From: Aculops lycopersici
Lineage: Eukaryota > Arthropoda > Arachnida > Trombidiformes > Eriophyidae
DNA length: 64,000 nt
Direction of reading: 5' to 3'
NCBI GenBank assembly: GCA_015350385.1
Contig: WNKI01000001.1
Location: 9,479,118 to 9,543,117 of the forward strand
Made by a program: the position numbers and the translations under genes. Below the pieces are notes generated by a model. The model did not search any database, was not told the origin of the DNA, and was given only the letters and a program-made list of their open reading frames with translations. Positions 46,132 through 56,766 of this stretch are shown here, in pieces. Each line of letters opens with the position of its first letter. The first letter of the stretch is position 1.

Positions 46132-46618
46132 CTTGTGTTTGCATTCGCTAGGAGCGTTTGATAGAACATCTACAAATAGAAATATCCCATATTGACTCTT
46201 CGATCATCATATCCACGGCAAATTGTATGTCGCAAACGAAGCTTTGCAGAGATCTTTACAAACAATGAGCTTTCGTTAGCTCTTTAATCTAACCGACATA
46301 TCGCAACAAGTTGCTACTGTCGCGATATGCTGCACTTGGATACAGCAGTCGCGCTATGAGTAGTCAATTAGACTCGGGATGTGGATGTCAATTTTTCAGC
46401 ATTCCCATTCAACGATTTCCTATCACCTGCAAACTTAGGGCACAACTTTTATCGCATTCCAATCATTCAAATCTATCTTTCATTGGAATCCTAGTAAATT
46501 TTTCTAGAATATTATAGAATATTATAGCAAATATTGGGGACAAACGAAGTAAAATGCAAGATCGGGAAAGAGAGCGAGAAGAGAGGAGAAAAAAGACATT
46601 CAAAATCATGTTAAGTTG
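46132..46618. other. Upstream region of helicase copy 1
   Basis: AT-rich DNA between the mariner element and the first helicase, with no recognised gene. A short GA-rich run lies at 46566-46592 just before the start codon. Confidence 0.5.
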
Positions 46619-48586
46619 ATGCGAGATTTGCCATGTGGATTGTCAAATACGCTTGGCATTCTTATGTCTGATTCCAGAGACGGAGTTCCGGAAGAGATTT
46701 ATGATCATCTTAGAAATAAAACTTCAGATAATATCTTCGCTAGAGACGGCGGCAGTCAATTTACGAAGCTCAATACTTTAAATCATTTCCATGAGGCAGA
46801 GCGAGCAGTGAGGAATCGAGAATTTGATGTATTCGATATCAAATTCAAAGCTCGGTTTGATACTCAGACCGCGGGAAACATTCTATCGTATTGGTCGGAT
46901 CAAATACCATACAATCGAATGGGCCCATTGAATGATGGTGAGAGGATACTGATTTGGTCTAAGCAGAAGAATGAAACCTTTTACTTGGGCTCCTATCTAG
47001 CGGTGGCTAGGCGGGTGATTTTCAAGCCGAAGATGACGACTTTCCAAAAGTTTCACGTAATGGACTTGAATCTCAAGTATGATTTGTTTGTACTTCCGGA
47101 TCGTACCACATTTAAGCGAGAGAGGGATGCTTTGGAGAAGGTTAAGTCTACGAGGTACTTAAGAAAGCTTCTCGTCCCAAAAGAACGAAATCTATCCGCG
47201 ATCCATAGGAACGAGAGGATCCAAAATATCGAGTTGTTTAACAGAAATATTGAAAAGTATCAAATGGGTTCCATCAGAAGTATACTCGGCGAGGCTTGCA
47301 AACTCCTGCCCTACATCTTGTTTGGTCCACCTGGAACAGGTAAAACTACAGTCATTATTGAGACTGTTTTACAAATTTATGTTCGCAAGGCTGGATGTAG
47401 AGTTCTAATTTGCTCCCAGTCTAACGATTGTGCTGATCGTATCTATGATAGACTGTACGGGGCAAAGAAGATTAGATATCGGGATCTAATTAGAATAAGT
47501 TCAAAATACCACCTTGGATTAGCACGGGGGAGTAAAAATCTATTTGACGACGTCGAGAGTCTAGGAGAATCTTTGAAAACAATTCTAATGAATTTGAGGG
47601 GACCGGAAACGGATGAAATGATGGTTCAGAATTCAACACCGATTGTTGATGGGCAGGTACGATACGATGCAAAGTCGGTCAATAGTCGAGTAAAGAAGAT
47701 TCAGATAATCGTCTCCACATGTTCTCATGCGGCCACCCTTGAAGGTCTAAAATTTGACTATGTTTTGATCGACGAAGCCGGGCAGCTAACTGAACCGGAG
47801 GCTGCAATTCCCTTGAGTCTATTAAAACCTACTGGATTGCTAGTGCTCTGTGGCGACCCAAAGCAAATAGGACCTGTGATCATGAGCAAGGTGGCTCAAG
47901 AACATGGACTCGGCATCTCTTGGTTGGATCGATTGTATAAGGAAATCCCAAATTACAAAACTTTTGATCCTCGTTGCATATCGCAACTCAAGATTAATCA
48001 TCGATCTGATGAGCGGATCTTTCGAGTTAGCAACGAAAAGTTTTACGAAAATTCAATTCAATGCAAATTCAAGACCAGCGAGGATAAGTTGGCTAAATTG
48101 AATCTAAAATATCCTTGTGTCTTTTGTCCAATTGAGGGATATGGAGCACAGCCAATCGGTGATAGGTCGTGGTTCAATTTAGAGGAGGCAAAATGGGCGC
48201 GACTCTTGTTTGAGCACCTAATGTCAAAAGGCTACCAAGATATCAGCATCCTTTCGCCTTTCAAATTACAAGTTGATTATCTGAAGAAGGAGTTTAAGAA
48301 GAGGTTCCATCGATACAAAATACCGAAAATTTCGACAGTTAACAAATTTCAAGGAGGAGAGAGTGGTGTTATAATTTTAAGTGTGGCAAAGACGAAAGCA
48401 GGTTACATTCTGTCTGATGAGAAACTTAGCGATGAGAAGTTATTCAATGTTGCCATTACTCGCGCTAGGAGCTTAATTTTCGTCTTGGGAAGTGAGCATT
48501 ATTTAACTAAGATAGGATTGTGGAAAGATTGGATTAGCCAAGCTGATAGGTTGGACCTTGAGTCACTTGTTGCTGGCGCATTATAA
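46619..48586 (+). CDS. MOV10-like SF1 RNA helicase, copy 1 (divergent)
   Basis: 655 residues from the ATG at 46619. It carries the SF1B helicase motifs: Walker A FGPPGTGKTT (about 236-243), motif Ia region RVLICSQSNDCADRIYD, Walker B/DEAG YVLIDEAGQLTEPEA (about 385), motif III LLVLCGDPKQIGPVI, motif IV-V SILSPFKLQVDYLKKEF and STVNKFQGGESGVI, motif VI NVAITRARS (about 611). The order and the LCGDP/DEAGQ signatures are those of MOV10/Armitage/SDE3 helicases, 5'-3' RNA helicases of small-RNA silencing and viral/transposon control. The N-terminal 230 residues align with the other copies here (FHEAERAVRNREFD, DLFVLPDRTTFKRE) but are shorter than in MOV10. It lacks the long acidic linker of copies 3 and 4 and is the most divergent copy. 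No frame lesion. Confidence 0.88.
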   Translation: MRDLPCGLSNTLGILMSDSRDGVPEEIYDHLRNKTSDNIFARDGGSQFTKLNTLNHFHEAERAVRNREFDVFDIKFKARFDTQTAGNILSYWSDQIPYNRMGPLNDGERILIWSKQKNETFYLGSYLAVARRVIFKPKMTTFQKFHVMDLNLKYDLFVLPDRTTFKRERDALEKVKSTRYLRKLLVPKERNLSAIHRNERIQNIELFNRNIEKYQMGSIRSILGEACKLLPYILFGPPGTGKTTVIIETVLQIYVRKAGCRVLICSQSNDCADRIYDRLYGAKKIRYRDLIRISSKYHLGLARGSKNLFDDVESLGESLKTILMNLRGPETDEMMVQNSTPIVDGQVRYDAKSVNSRVKKIQIIVSTCSHAATLEGLKFDYVLIDEAGQLTEPEAAIPLSLLKPTGLLVLCGDPKQIGPVIMSKVAQEHGLGISWLDRLYKEIPNYKTFDPRCISQLKINHRSDERIFRVSNEKFYENSIQCKFKTSEDKLAKLNLKYPCVFCPIEGYGAQPIGDRSWFNLEEAKWARLLFEHLMSKGYQDISILSPFKLQVDYLKKEFKKRFHRYKIPKISTVNKFQGGESGVIILSVAKTKAGYILSDEKLSDEKLFNVAITRARSLIFVLGSEHYLTKIGLWKDWISQADRLDLESLVAGAL

Positions 48587-49951
48587 TCAAAAGTTTATCA
48601 TCGATACCTCTGCACTGATATTGGTGCAATTTCTTTATTTTACATCGGTGCCTATACATAAACTATGCCAGGTGAGCAATGACTCATCTGAGTTGGATAG
48701 ATTTTATTGATATGTTTCGATCACGCTTATAAAACGTGCTAATCAATATACCATCGATACTTGGTACTGGTTTGTATTTGAAAATAGGAGAATTGACAAA
48801 AGGTAGTAACAAGTGGGGCTGGACTGACAACAATGCGAGAGCATTGCAATATCGGTCACGTAAAACCAAACGAGGATATTGCACTGAAAAGCTCGTTTGT
48901 GTCGAAAAATAACACACATATCAATGATTTTGGATGTAGATGGCGTCAATTGGTAGTTTTATCACATTGTAAGGATCGTTATGAGATTGCATAATTCCGC
49001 ACGAGGCGCGACAACTGCCAGGATCTAGGCGACAAATTTCTGGCCACATGCAAGGTCCCTTGGCCACTTGCTCAAATGATGCGCTCCAAAACTTGCAAAA
49101 TACTATCACTAGTATTTTGCAATACAAACTGTCCCTATCCATTGGACACCATTGCTTGCCTAGCGCAACAATAATCTATTTTCATGTCAACTTCTTGACT
49201 GGCTCGAATTGATTAGAGCGTTCGCTCAATCGACAAGCACACGACCACCTGGCCAGCAAATATTGTATCCTAAATTGGAATCATTGATAGTATAAAACAT
49301 AGAAAGGGAGTCGATGTTGGAGAAAATTATCGAATCACCAGGTAGATGGTTAGCAAGAGATAATCCAATCATTTGGGTTGCACTCACCTGTATGAGTCAT
49401 AGTTTTTATCAGCAAAGTAACCACCTTCCCAAACTGACTCATGGATGGCGATTTTTCTATGTCACCATGTCGAACATTCTCGAGGGCATTGGCATCAAGG
49501 GTTAGAAATTTTAATTCACCTGAGCAACTGTGAGTTTGTCGAGTCCGCTCGCCCGAATGGTAACAAGCGCGTATTTTTCGATGTTGCTCACTGCTACTCA
49601 TTGCTGAAATTTATCATCGACAAAGTGGTCCCTTCAGATTAACTCACTTTGATCAGGTAAAATAATGAAATGTCATGCTACACAATGAAAATGAGCAGCA
49701 CATTGAAATCACTTCTGCTGATTAAGCGGTTGATCAGATGTCTGCGCACCTGAATCTAGTGCCTTTTGAATATCTTCGTCATATCAGCACCCCGCCTTCT
49801 AGCAGATACTAAGAGGAGTATTGTTTGCCCGAATGATAAGACTCGTGATCATATTCTGATACTTGCGAATCGAATTGAAAAAGGTAATCAAATCGGAGCA
49901 GTTGATGTCCGAGTGGAATTAGAACACATAGTTGCTGGATAAAGTTAAAAG
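48587..49951. other. Spacer between helicase copies 1 and 2
   Basis: 1.4 kb without a recognised protein. Short open frames on both strands show no domain. It probably holds the promoter of copy 2. I see no inverted repeat with target duplication here. Confidence 0.5.
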
Positions 49952-52070
49952 ATGTTGGAGTATAAGAAACTAGTCCGAGAGCAACGAAATTACGACAAGC
50001 TGATCAGATCGAATCTACCAAGAGGAATGCTCAGACATGTTCTCGGGTTCACGGGCATGGATCTGGGGGACAAAGTAGGATGTCCAATGGAAAATATTTA
50101 CAATGCATTGGAACATGATGATATCTATCGGCTTCCCGAAATTATACGCGCCGAATGGAGCAAATCAAACTTTGTCGACAAGATGATCGGTTTAATTCTG
50201 CTGGAGGAAGTGCATCAAGCAAGTGAGTTTCGTGACTCAGATGTCAAAAATGTAAAATTTGAAAGGATTCCAAATAGGAGTTGGATGGAGGGAAACCCAG
50301 GCTACCAATCAACACGTGTTCCGGGTAACAAAATAAACGCGCTGAGCAATGTGGGATTGTTTTACATCAAGCCAATGAGCTGGTTATTGCCCATGGATCC
50401 CAGCTATCACCTTGGTGTATATGATGCTACAAAGGCGCGATTTATCCAGATTCCGAATGTAAAAATCGAAATAATTTCGCTTCCTGAGAGGAGATCTAGG
50501 AAGGTTGAGGAGATTAATCCGATGCAATTGAGTTTAGATTACAAAATTCAGTCACTACCTGGAGCTCTAATATTCAAGCACAGGTATGATGCTTTGCGGA
50601 AACTTCCCTCCGAGCAACTTGCTAGACTCTTTCCAGAGTCGCGGCCCACTGCCATGGCAAAGCCTATCGAGCTCGACATCGATGGCAAAAGATTCAGTGA
50701 GAGCCAGCAACAGGCAATCAGAGGCATCGTGAGTGGCGAATGCAAGCCAGCACCTTTCATCTTGTTTGGTCCACCAGGAACCGGAAAGACTCATACTCTT
50801 ATCGAGGCGGCGAGACAAATCTACCTTCGTGAACCCGAGAGTAAGATTTTGATTTGCTCCCCATCTAATAATCGCGCCAAGGAACTCTACCGGAGTTTGC
50901 TTCGAGTAAAATCTATGAGATCGGAGGAAATAATGAATTGCTTCGACTCGATAAAGGGATTCATTGAAGAGGATCACGATAATTTCGGCAGTATAGTTAA
51001 CCTGGAGACTAACACTAGAATTGATGGGAATAATTTAGATGTGAAAGTAGAGCCTAACGAACTCCTAACGGCGTTGATTGGAAGCGGGCAGTTTGAGACG
51101 AGTTATGAGGACTCAGGATGCGACGAAATAGACTCTGAGGATGTGGTTGATGTTGAAGATAAGATGAGTTTAAAATATCTCAACAAGAGAATAATAACCA
51201 TATCGACTTGTGCAAATGTAGGTTTCAGCAAAGATTCCAAATTTGACTATGCGTTTCTCGACGACGCCGGTCAAGTTCACGAAGCCGACAGTCTCGTTGT
51301 GGCCAACAAGTTGGTGCCATCGGGTTTGCTGGTTCTCTGCGGTGACCCGGACCATTCGGATCCCAAAGTCTCATGTAAATTAGCTAGGAATCTTGGCCTT
51401 GGATCCTCGCTCTTGAAGCGACTATTGGAGCTACCAAACTACAGAAGCTTCGATGGGCGCTTTATTGTTCGTCTTAACATGAACTCCAGGTGTGATTCGT
51501 GAGTTTGCGTCAGGCTCACTCTCGGTGAAGTTTGCGACAACAAAACTCGTGGAAAGCTGTTGCAAGCCATGACTGTTAGTAACTCACTATTTATGCATCC
51601 CATTGGGGCTCCTTATTCTGTTCAGGCTGAATCGAACATCACGCAGGCTCTTATATATGCGAAGTATTTCAGTAAATTGATCAGATGGATTGGCTATAAA
51701 CTGGATCATATTTGCACTGTTTAATCTGCACGAGTTTCAGGTGGAATGTCTGGCGTAATTGATTGGGCAAGAGGCTCGGCGGCTAGGATTCGATTCACCG
51801 CAAATATCTATCATTGGTTAACTTCAAAACCACAAACGGGACATTATAATAATAAGCACGGCAAATCCACACCTTGATGAGTTACATAGAACACGAGGAC
51901 AAATATCCATATCTCACAAGGCAGGAAAACCCGATGCATACTCAGGTAAGACTCGTCACATGATAATAGCGGTGGGCGACAAGCGATTGCTTGGGAAAGA
52001 GGATGCAGGATTATTGCGTGGACACCCGGATCAAGCAGATAGGGTTGGGCTGAACGCTCTGACTTTGTTA
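49952..52070 (+). pseudogene. MOV10-like SF1 helicase, copy 2, decaying pseudogene
   Basis: The frame is open for 516 codons (to 51502) and then closes where copies 3 and 4 continue RCDPRVLSVSNELFYDN; here it is RCDS-stop. From 51503 to about 52070 the remainder is still recognisable out of frame, with traces of the KYFRKLI...GY segment near 51660 and of the final VVGDRRFLEKD...CWRRYLDKAEE block near 51970-52045. Walker A is intact (FGPPGTGKTHT, about 273). Two other key sites have drifted: DEAGQ is DDAGQ, and the motif III segment LCGDPYQLGPV is LCGDPDHSDPK, losing the conserved Gln. The front half was probably lost from selection recently. A truncated RNA-binding product is possible but would lack motifs IV-VI. 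Confidence 0.85.
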
Positions 52071-53246
52071 TGATCTACTAATCAATTTATGGACGAGATC
52101 TGCCATTGAGGCTAGATTGTATTCATCTTGGGGTTGAGAGATAATGTTGTTAGCAAAGAATTTAATCATAATACATATCATATAAATGTTTGAAAATAAT
52201 GGAATTATATAACTATTAATAGGAAGACTAAATAAAGTCGAGGCAGTGAAATCTGAAGGGCAGTGCTTTTCACGTTGAGACAAGAGCTCGCCAAAGTCAA
52301 CATTTGATTTTGGAGAAGTCATCGACCACCGCGAAGCTAGACATACAATTGTACGATTCATCGAGGCAAACGAAAGATCCCCCTTTCTCCCTTTCTCCAT
52401 GATTCCTAGACCCGAAGTTAGAAAATGATTCAATTAACCAACTCGATGTGATTTTAACTTGTCGCATGGTCGATAATTTATAGTTTTTACAGGATCAAAA
52501 GGTGGATCTAAGGGACACCTGACTAATCGTTGTTGCCACCGAATACACGATCCTCGAATAGATTTCGAATCAAGCTTGTGGTTGTTGCGCAAAATACGAG
52601 ACCCAGTGAGTCAGAGTATCCTCATTGCCCTCGCTATGTTGAAGCAAAAAGTGGCCGCGACAGTGTGCTGCAATTCTTCTCCGAATCTCCCGATTCCATT
52701 GTCACTCTCGAGCTGCAAATCAAACTCTTGCTTCGCATCCAATTCAAGCTTCTCTTGCGGCAATCGATGTATGGATAGATCATGTTACTGTCCTGATGTT
52801 CAATTGGATCGGATAGTAACTCGATAAAATTTCTTGTTCAACGGCACAATCTGCTAGAAATTGTTTCGTTTCTCAATCTCTGGTCGATTTGTTTTCTCAA
52901 CAGTCAAACTTTGTGAAGGACGCCTCAAATTTCGATGCATCTGTCGATCACTTGTGACATGTCATTCAATTCAATCTTTCTTTCCCTTTCTAAAATTGCA
53001 ATAGAACAGCCAGGGTTAGCCGAAGCACGAAACGTGTTTTGTCCCTTTGAGCCAAAGCCTTTGGCGCTCAATTTTTACGCCCCAGGAAAGAAGGGGGCAA
53101 AATCTCAGACTTTTGAGTGCTAGCTAATTTCTAAGAGATCAATCGTAGTTTAGAGAATATATAGATCGAGTTTGTTTTTACTTTATTATTCAATTGGGAT
53201 AAAATTTTGTTACGTGTAACGACAAGTCAGAGTTTGAGTCAACAAT
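52071..53246. other. Spacer between helicase copies 2 and 3
   Basis: No recognised gene. A block near 52570-52640 resembles 55980-56050 before copy 4 (both with CCCAG[AT]GAGTCA), so the upstream DNA was duplicated along with the genes. Otherwise nothing clear. Confidence 0.5.
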
Positions 53247-55553
53247 ATGAGTCACAGGCACGATATAATACTTAGGCTGCCATCTTCTAGGTCGACGAAT
53301 GGCCGAGATCAGCATATTGACAATAGGAAAAAGTCCAAGGAAGATCTGATCAAGGATGAGCGTAGGTTTCTTGAGTTGATCAGAGCAACGTTGGATTCCC
53401 GAGAAGCTGACTCAGTTCTCGGTTCTTCGGCCATGCAAATGGTTGCCGGTCATGATAGTAAAATGAATTCAATCTACGATGCACTGGAAAGGAATGAGAT
53501 ATCCGTTTTGCCAAGAGAAATGCGTAGCGCCAATTGGACTGAGTCAAATTTTTTCGAGAAGATGAAAGGTCTACTTCACCTCGAGGAGGCTCATCAGGCA
53601 ATAGACACTCGACGCACGGATGTGACTAGTGTTCGATTTGAAGAGACTCCCTTTAGTACGTGGAGACATGGAATTGCTTCCTATCAATCAGTTCGAATTC
53701 CGGGTAACAAGATGGCGACATTGTCGAACGGGGACAAGATTTACATCAAACCGGAAAGAAAGTTGAGTTCACGCGACGCAAGCCATTACCTCGGAACATA
53801 TGATGCCGAGCAAAAGCGGGTTGTTTATCATCCAACTATTCAGAGGAAGGAGGTTATGAGAGATGGAAAGAAGGTTACAATGGTGAGGGCATTGAAGAAG
53901 ATGAATTTGAGGACGAGTTTTGATCTCTTTGCAATGCCAAGTAGAACTACATTTAAGCACGAGCACAATGCTGTGGAAGGTTATCGGGGGCAAATCAAGC
54001 GGCTCTATCCAGATGAGCGAATCATTGAGTCTTCGGACCAGGTAAAACTCGATATCGATAGCACAAGATTAAACGAGAGCCAACAGAAGGCAATCGGAGG
54101 TATTTTGGCCGGCGGGTGCAGACCGGCGCCTTTTATCTTATTCGGTCCACCTGGAACCGGGAAGACTCATACTCTTCTCGAGGCGGTGAGACAAATCTAC
54201 ATTCGGGGGCCGCTAGAGAGAATTTTGATTTGCACCGGATCCAACGACTGCGCCGACGAGATTCAACAAAAACTGCTTGCCATGGAATCAATTGACTCAG
54301 AAAAAGTTATCAGGTTGAATGCTAAAAATCGACGCGACAAGGTGGATGCGATTGCGGATGATGCGCCAAGCCAACCGGAGCCAACAACGACAGAGAGCAC
54401 GACCGAAGGAACCGTAGTTCAGCTCGAGGAGAATCTTAAAATGCTGAGTATTGCTGATGTTATGCATCCAACAGACGAAGATGGCGAGGAAAAACACGAA
54501 GATGACGAGGACGTTGTTTGGGAAGAGGTGGAGCCAGGTGATGATGAGGATGACAGTGACCATAGCGACTGCCCATCGATGGACGAAGAGGAACAAATAC
54601 GGTTTTCTGCTCATGTGCTAAGAAGATCTGGACAGAGGGTCGACGAATTCCTAAAAGGCAAGCGTATCGTAGTTTCAACTTGTGTCAATGCAGGCTCGAT
54701 ACAAGAGATCAAGTTTGACTACGCGTTCCTCGACGAGGCTGGCCAGGTGCACGAGGCTGACAGTCTCATAGTGGCCAACAAGTTGCTGTCAACAGGTTTG
54801 CTGGTTTTGTGTGGCGACCCATACCAACTTGGTCCAGTGATTACCTGCCAGATGGCCTCGGATCTCGGCTTGGGATCCTCGCTTCTGGAGCGACTATTCG
54901 AGCGACCCAACTACAAGGATTTCGATGAACGTTTTATTGTGCAACTCAATACGAGCTACAGGTGCGATCCGCGAGTTTTGTCTGTGAGCAACGAGCTCTT
55001 CTACGACAACAGTCTAATTTGCGCAAATGAAACGCCGGAGGGTTTGATGAGAGCTATGAATGTCAGCTACCCTCTCTTGATACATTCAACAGAAGCATGC
55101 GATTCTATCAAACCAAACGAAACGTCCTCATTCAACGAGGAGCAAGCCAAGATTTGCGCCAAGTACTTCAGGAAATTGATCAAAGCTGGCTACAATCCGG
55201 ATCAAATCGGCGTGATATCACCCTACAAAAAACAAGTCAGCTACTTGATGAAATACTTCGAGGAAGTCACTCGGGAGTTTAGAATTAGTTTGCCGCAAAT
55301 TTCCACAGTTGAACGATTCCAAGGCAACGAGCGCGACATCATCATCATTAGCACAGTCAAATCCTACTATCCAGGTATGAGGGACAAGCACTTCATCTTT
55401 CAGAAAAAAAGATTTAACGTCTCGGTCAGTCGAGCTCGTCACATGGTCATTGTTGTGGGAGATAGGCGATTCCTCGAGAAGGATACCAGGTGTTGGCGCA
55501 GATATCTCGACAAGGCCGAGGAAGTTGGGCGACCAAATGGCTCGGTATTGTAG
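53247..55553 (+). CDS. MOV10-like SF1 RNA helicase, copy 3 (intact)
   Basis: 768 residues from the ATG at 53247. The N-terminal region has the MOV10/SDE3 hallmark MKGLLHLEEAHQAIDTRRTD (about 110-130) and YIKPERKLS. Helicase core: LNESQQKAIGGIL (Q-motif-like), Walker A FGPPGTGKTHTLLE (about 300), motif Ia LICTGSNDCADE, Walker B FLDEAGQVHEAD (about 496), motif III LLVLCGDPYQLGPVI, motif V STVERFQGNERDI, and motif VI NVSVSRARHMVIVVGDRRF (about 724). Between Ia and II lies a roughly 100-residue acidic insert (about 365-468, with EDGEEKHEDDEDVVWEE and DDEDDSDHSDC). It should be an ATP-dependent RNA helicase acting in cytoplasmic RNP granules or small-RNA control. This is the best candidate for a working copy. 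Confidence 0.93.
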   Translation: MSHRHDIILRLPSSRSTNGRDQHIDNRKKSKEDLIKDERRFLELIRATLDSREADSVLGSSAMQMVAGHDSKMNSIYDALERNEISVLPREMRSANWTESNFFEKMKGLLHLEEAHQAIDTRRTDVTSVRFEETPFSTWRHGIASYQSVRIPGNKMATLSNGDKIYIKPERKLSSRDASHYLGTYDAEQKRVVYHPTIQRKEVMRDGKKVTMVRALKKMNLRTSFDLFAMPSRTTFKHEHNAVEGYRGQIKRLYPDERIIESSDQVKLDIDSTRLNESQQKAIGGILAGGCRPAPFILFGPPGTGKTHTLLEAVRQIYIRGPLERILICTGSNDCADEIQQKLLAMESIDSEKVIRLNAKNRRDKVDAIADDAPSQPEPTTTESTTEGTVVQLEENLKMLSIADVMHPTDEDGEEKHEDDEDVVWEEVEPGDDEDDSDHSDCPSMDEEEQIRFSAHVLRRSGQRVDEFLKGKRIVVSTCVNAGSIQEIKFDYAFLDEAGQVHEADSLIVANKLLSTGLLVLCGDPYQLGPVITCQMASDLGLGSSLLERLFERPNYKDFDERFIVQLNTSYRCDPRVLSVSNELFYDNSLICANETPEGLMRAMNVSYPLLIHSTEACDSIKPNETSSFNEEQAKICAKYFRKLIKAGYNPDQIGVISPYKKQVSYLMKYFEEVTREFRISLPQISTVERFQGNERDIIIISTVKSYYPGMRDKHFIFQKKRFNVSVSRARHMVIVVGDRRFLEKDTRCWRRYLDKAEEVGRPNGSVL

Positions 55554-56766
55554 TGAGATTTCCTTCGTGTAACAAGTTTCTTCGACCATCGTGGCTGGTC
55601 GGTAAGGGTGATATGGTAAGCAGTTGATGTGGTGATAGAATAGCATTGATGATATTGATTCCTGTTCCAATAACAACTCTGAGCAGTGGCTCTCATAATG
55701 AGCGTGATAATAATTGTAAGAGTGGTTATTAATAAAAGAAGAATATCAAAATCAATCCGACAACTAAAAGAAGTCAAATGGAGTTAAGTGGAAAAGGGAA
55801 TACATTGATTTCGTATCTCCCCTGAGCTCGAAAGTAGTCATCGTAGCAACAAATTGTAGACCTCACGCGTCGTTTACTCAATGATCCCCAACTCCTCTCC
55901 ATCCGTGCAATAATATTTCGACTAGTTGGTGTCTTTTTGTTAGGAAAAATGAGAGATCCTCGAGTTGATCGCAACCTGAGCTTATGATGTTTGTGCAACG
56001 CACGAGCCCCAGAGAGTCAAACTTATCTCATAGCTTTCTAGATTTTAGCTTTTAGATTTCTTCTCAAACTGTATCTCATAGCTATTTGCTACGCCCAAGC
56101 AACAAGTGGCCATGAGTTGAATTCCCAGTTTGCACCTCCCGGTCAGCATCCGAACCACTCGATTGAACCCTTTACAATCGTCTACAATAACTTATTGCCA
56201 CAATCAGAATATACTAACGGATAACTTACATTCTCAGGAGTAAAAGTAATTTTGCCTAACCATCATAAACTCTGATTGAATTATTTTTGACCTCTAAAAC
56301 TCTGGTAAATCTTTCTCGCATCCGATCCCTTGAAAAAGGTTACAAGAGGGGAAAAGTTATGTATGTATAGAGGTATGACCATTCGTATGAACGTGTAAGG
56401 GATTGAAGGAGTACGATTTTTTCTTGCACCGTACGAACCGAAACCGTATAAAGTAGATCTTTTATTTCAAAGAGGCAGGAAAGAAGGCTCCTTGAAAAGC
56501 AGATTATATTACAATGGAAAAATAATCTTCCCGTCGCACCGGTAGAATGGCGGTTATCGTATTTTTTCTTTTTGAAGTGAGACTGACCCTTCGGTAGTCT
56601 ATTGCCGGGAAAACTCTATGATAATACATCCAAAATTCTCCAGTAAAACCGCCAGTTGCAAGGAGAAGGTTGCAGTTTCAAGGGGCTTGCGATTCAGATC
56701 ATTTGACCTTCTACGAATCTGAATGATTGCTATGTGAAGAGAAAGTCAAGAGTATAAACTACCACG
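55554..56766. other. Spacer between helicase copies 3 and 4
   Basis: No recognised gene. It includes DNA related to the spacer before copy 3 (around 55980). The rest is AT-rich with unremarkable short frames. Confidence 0.5.

Noticed and set aside
53247..55553. Viral origin of the helicases (SF1 helicases also occur in RNA viruses)
   Set aside because: LLHLEEAHQAIDTRR, DEAGQ and LCGDPYQLGPV with the QGNERDI motif are MOV10/SDE3-type, and tandem paralogues in a gene-rich region argue for host genes.
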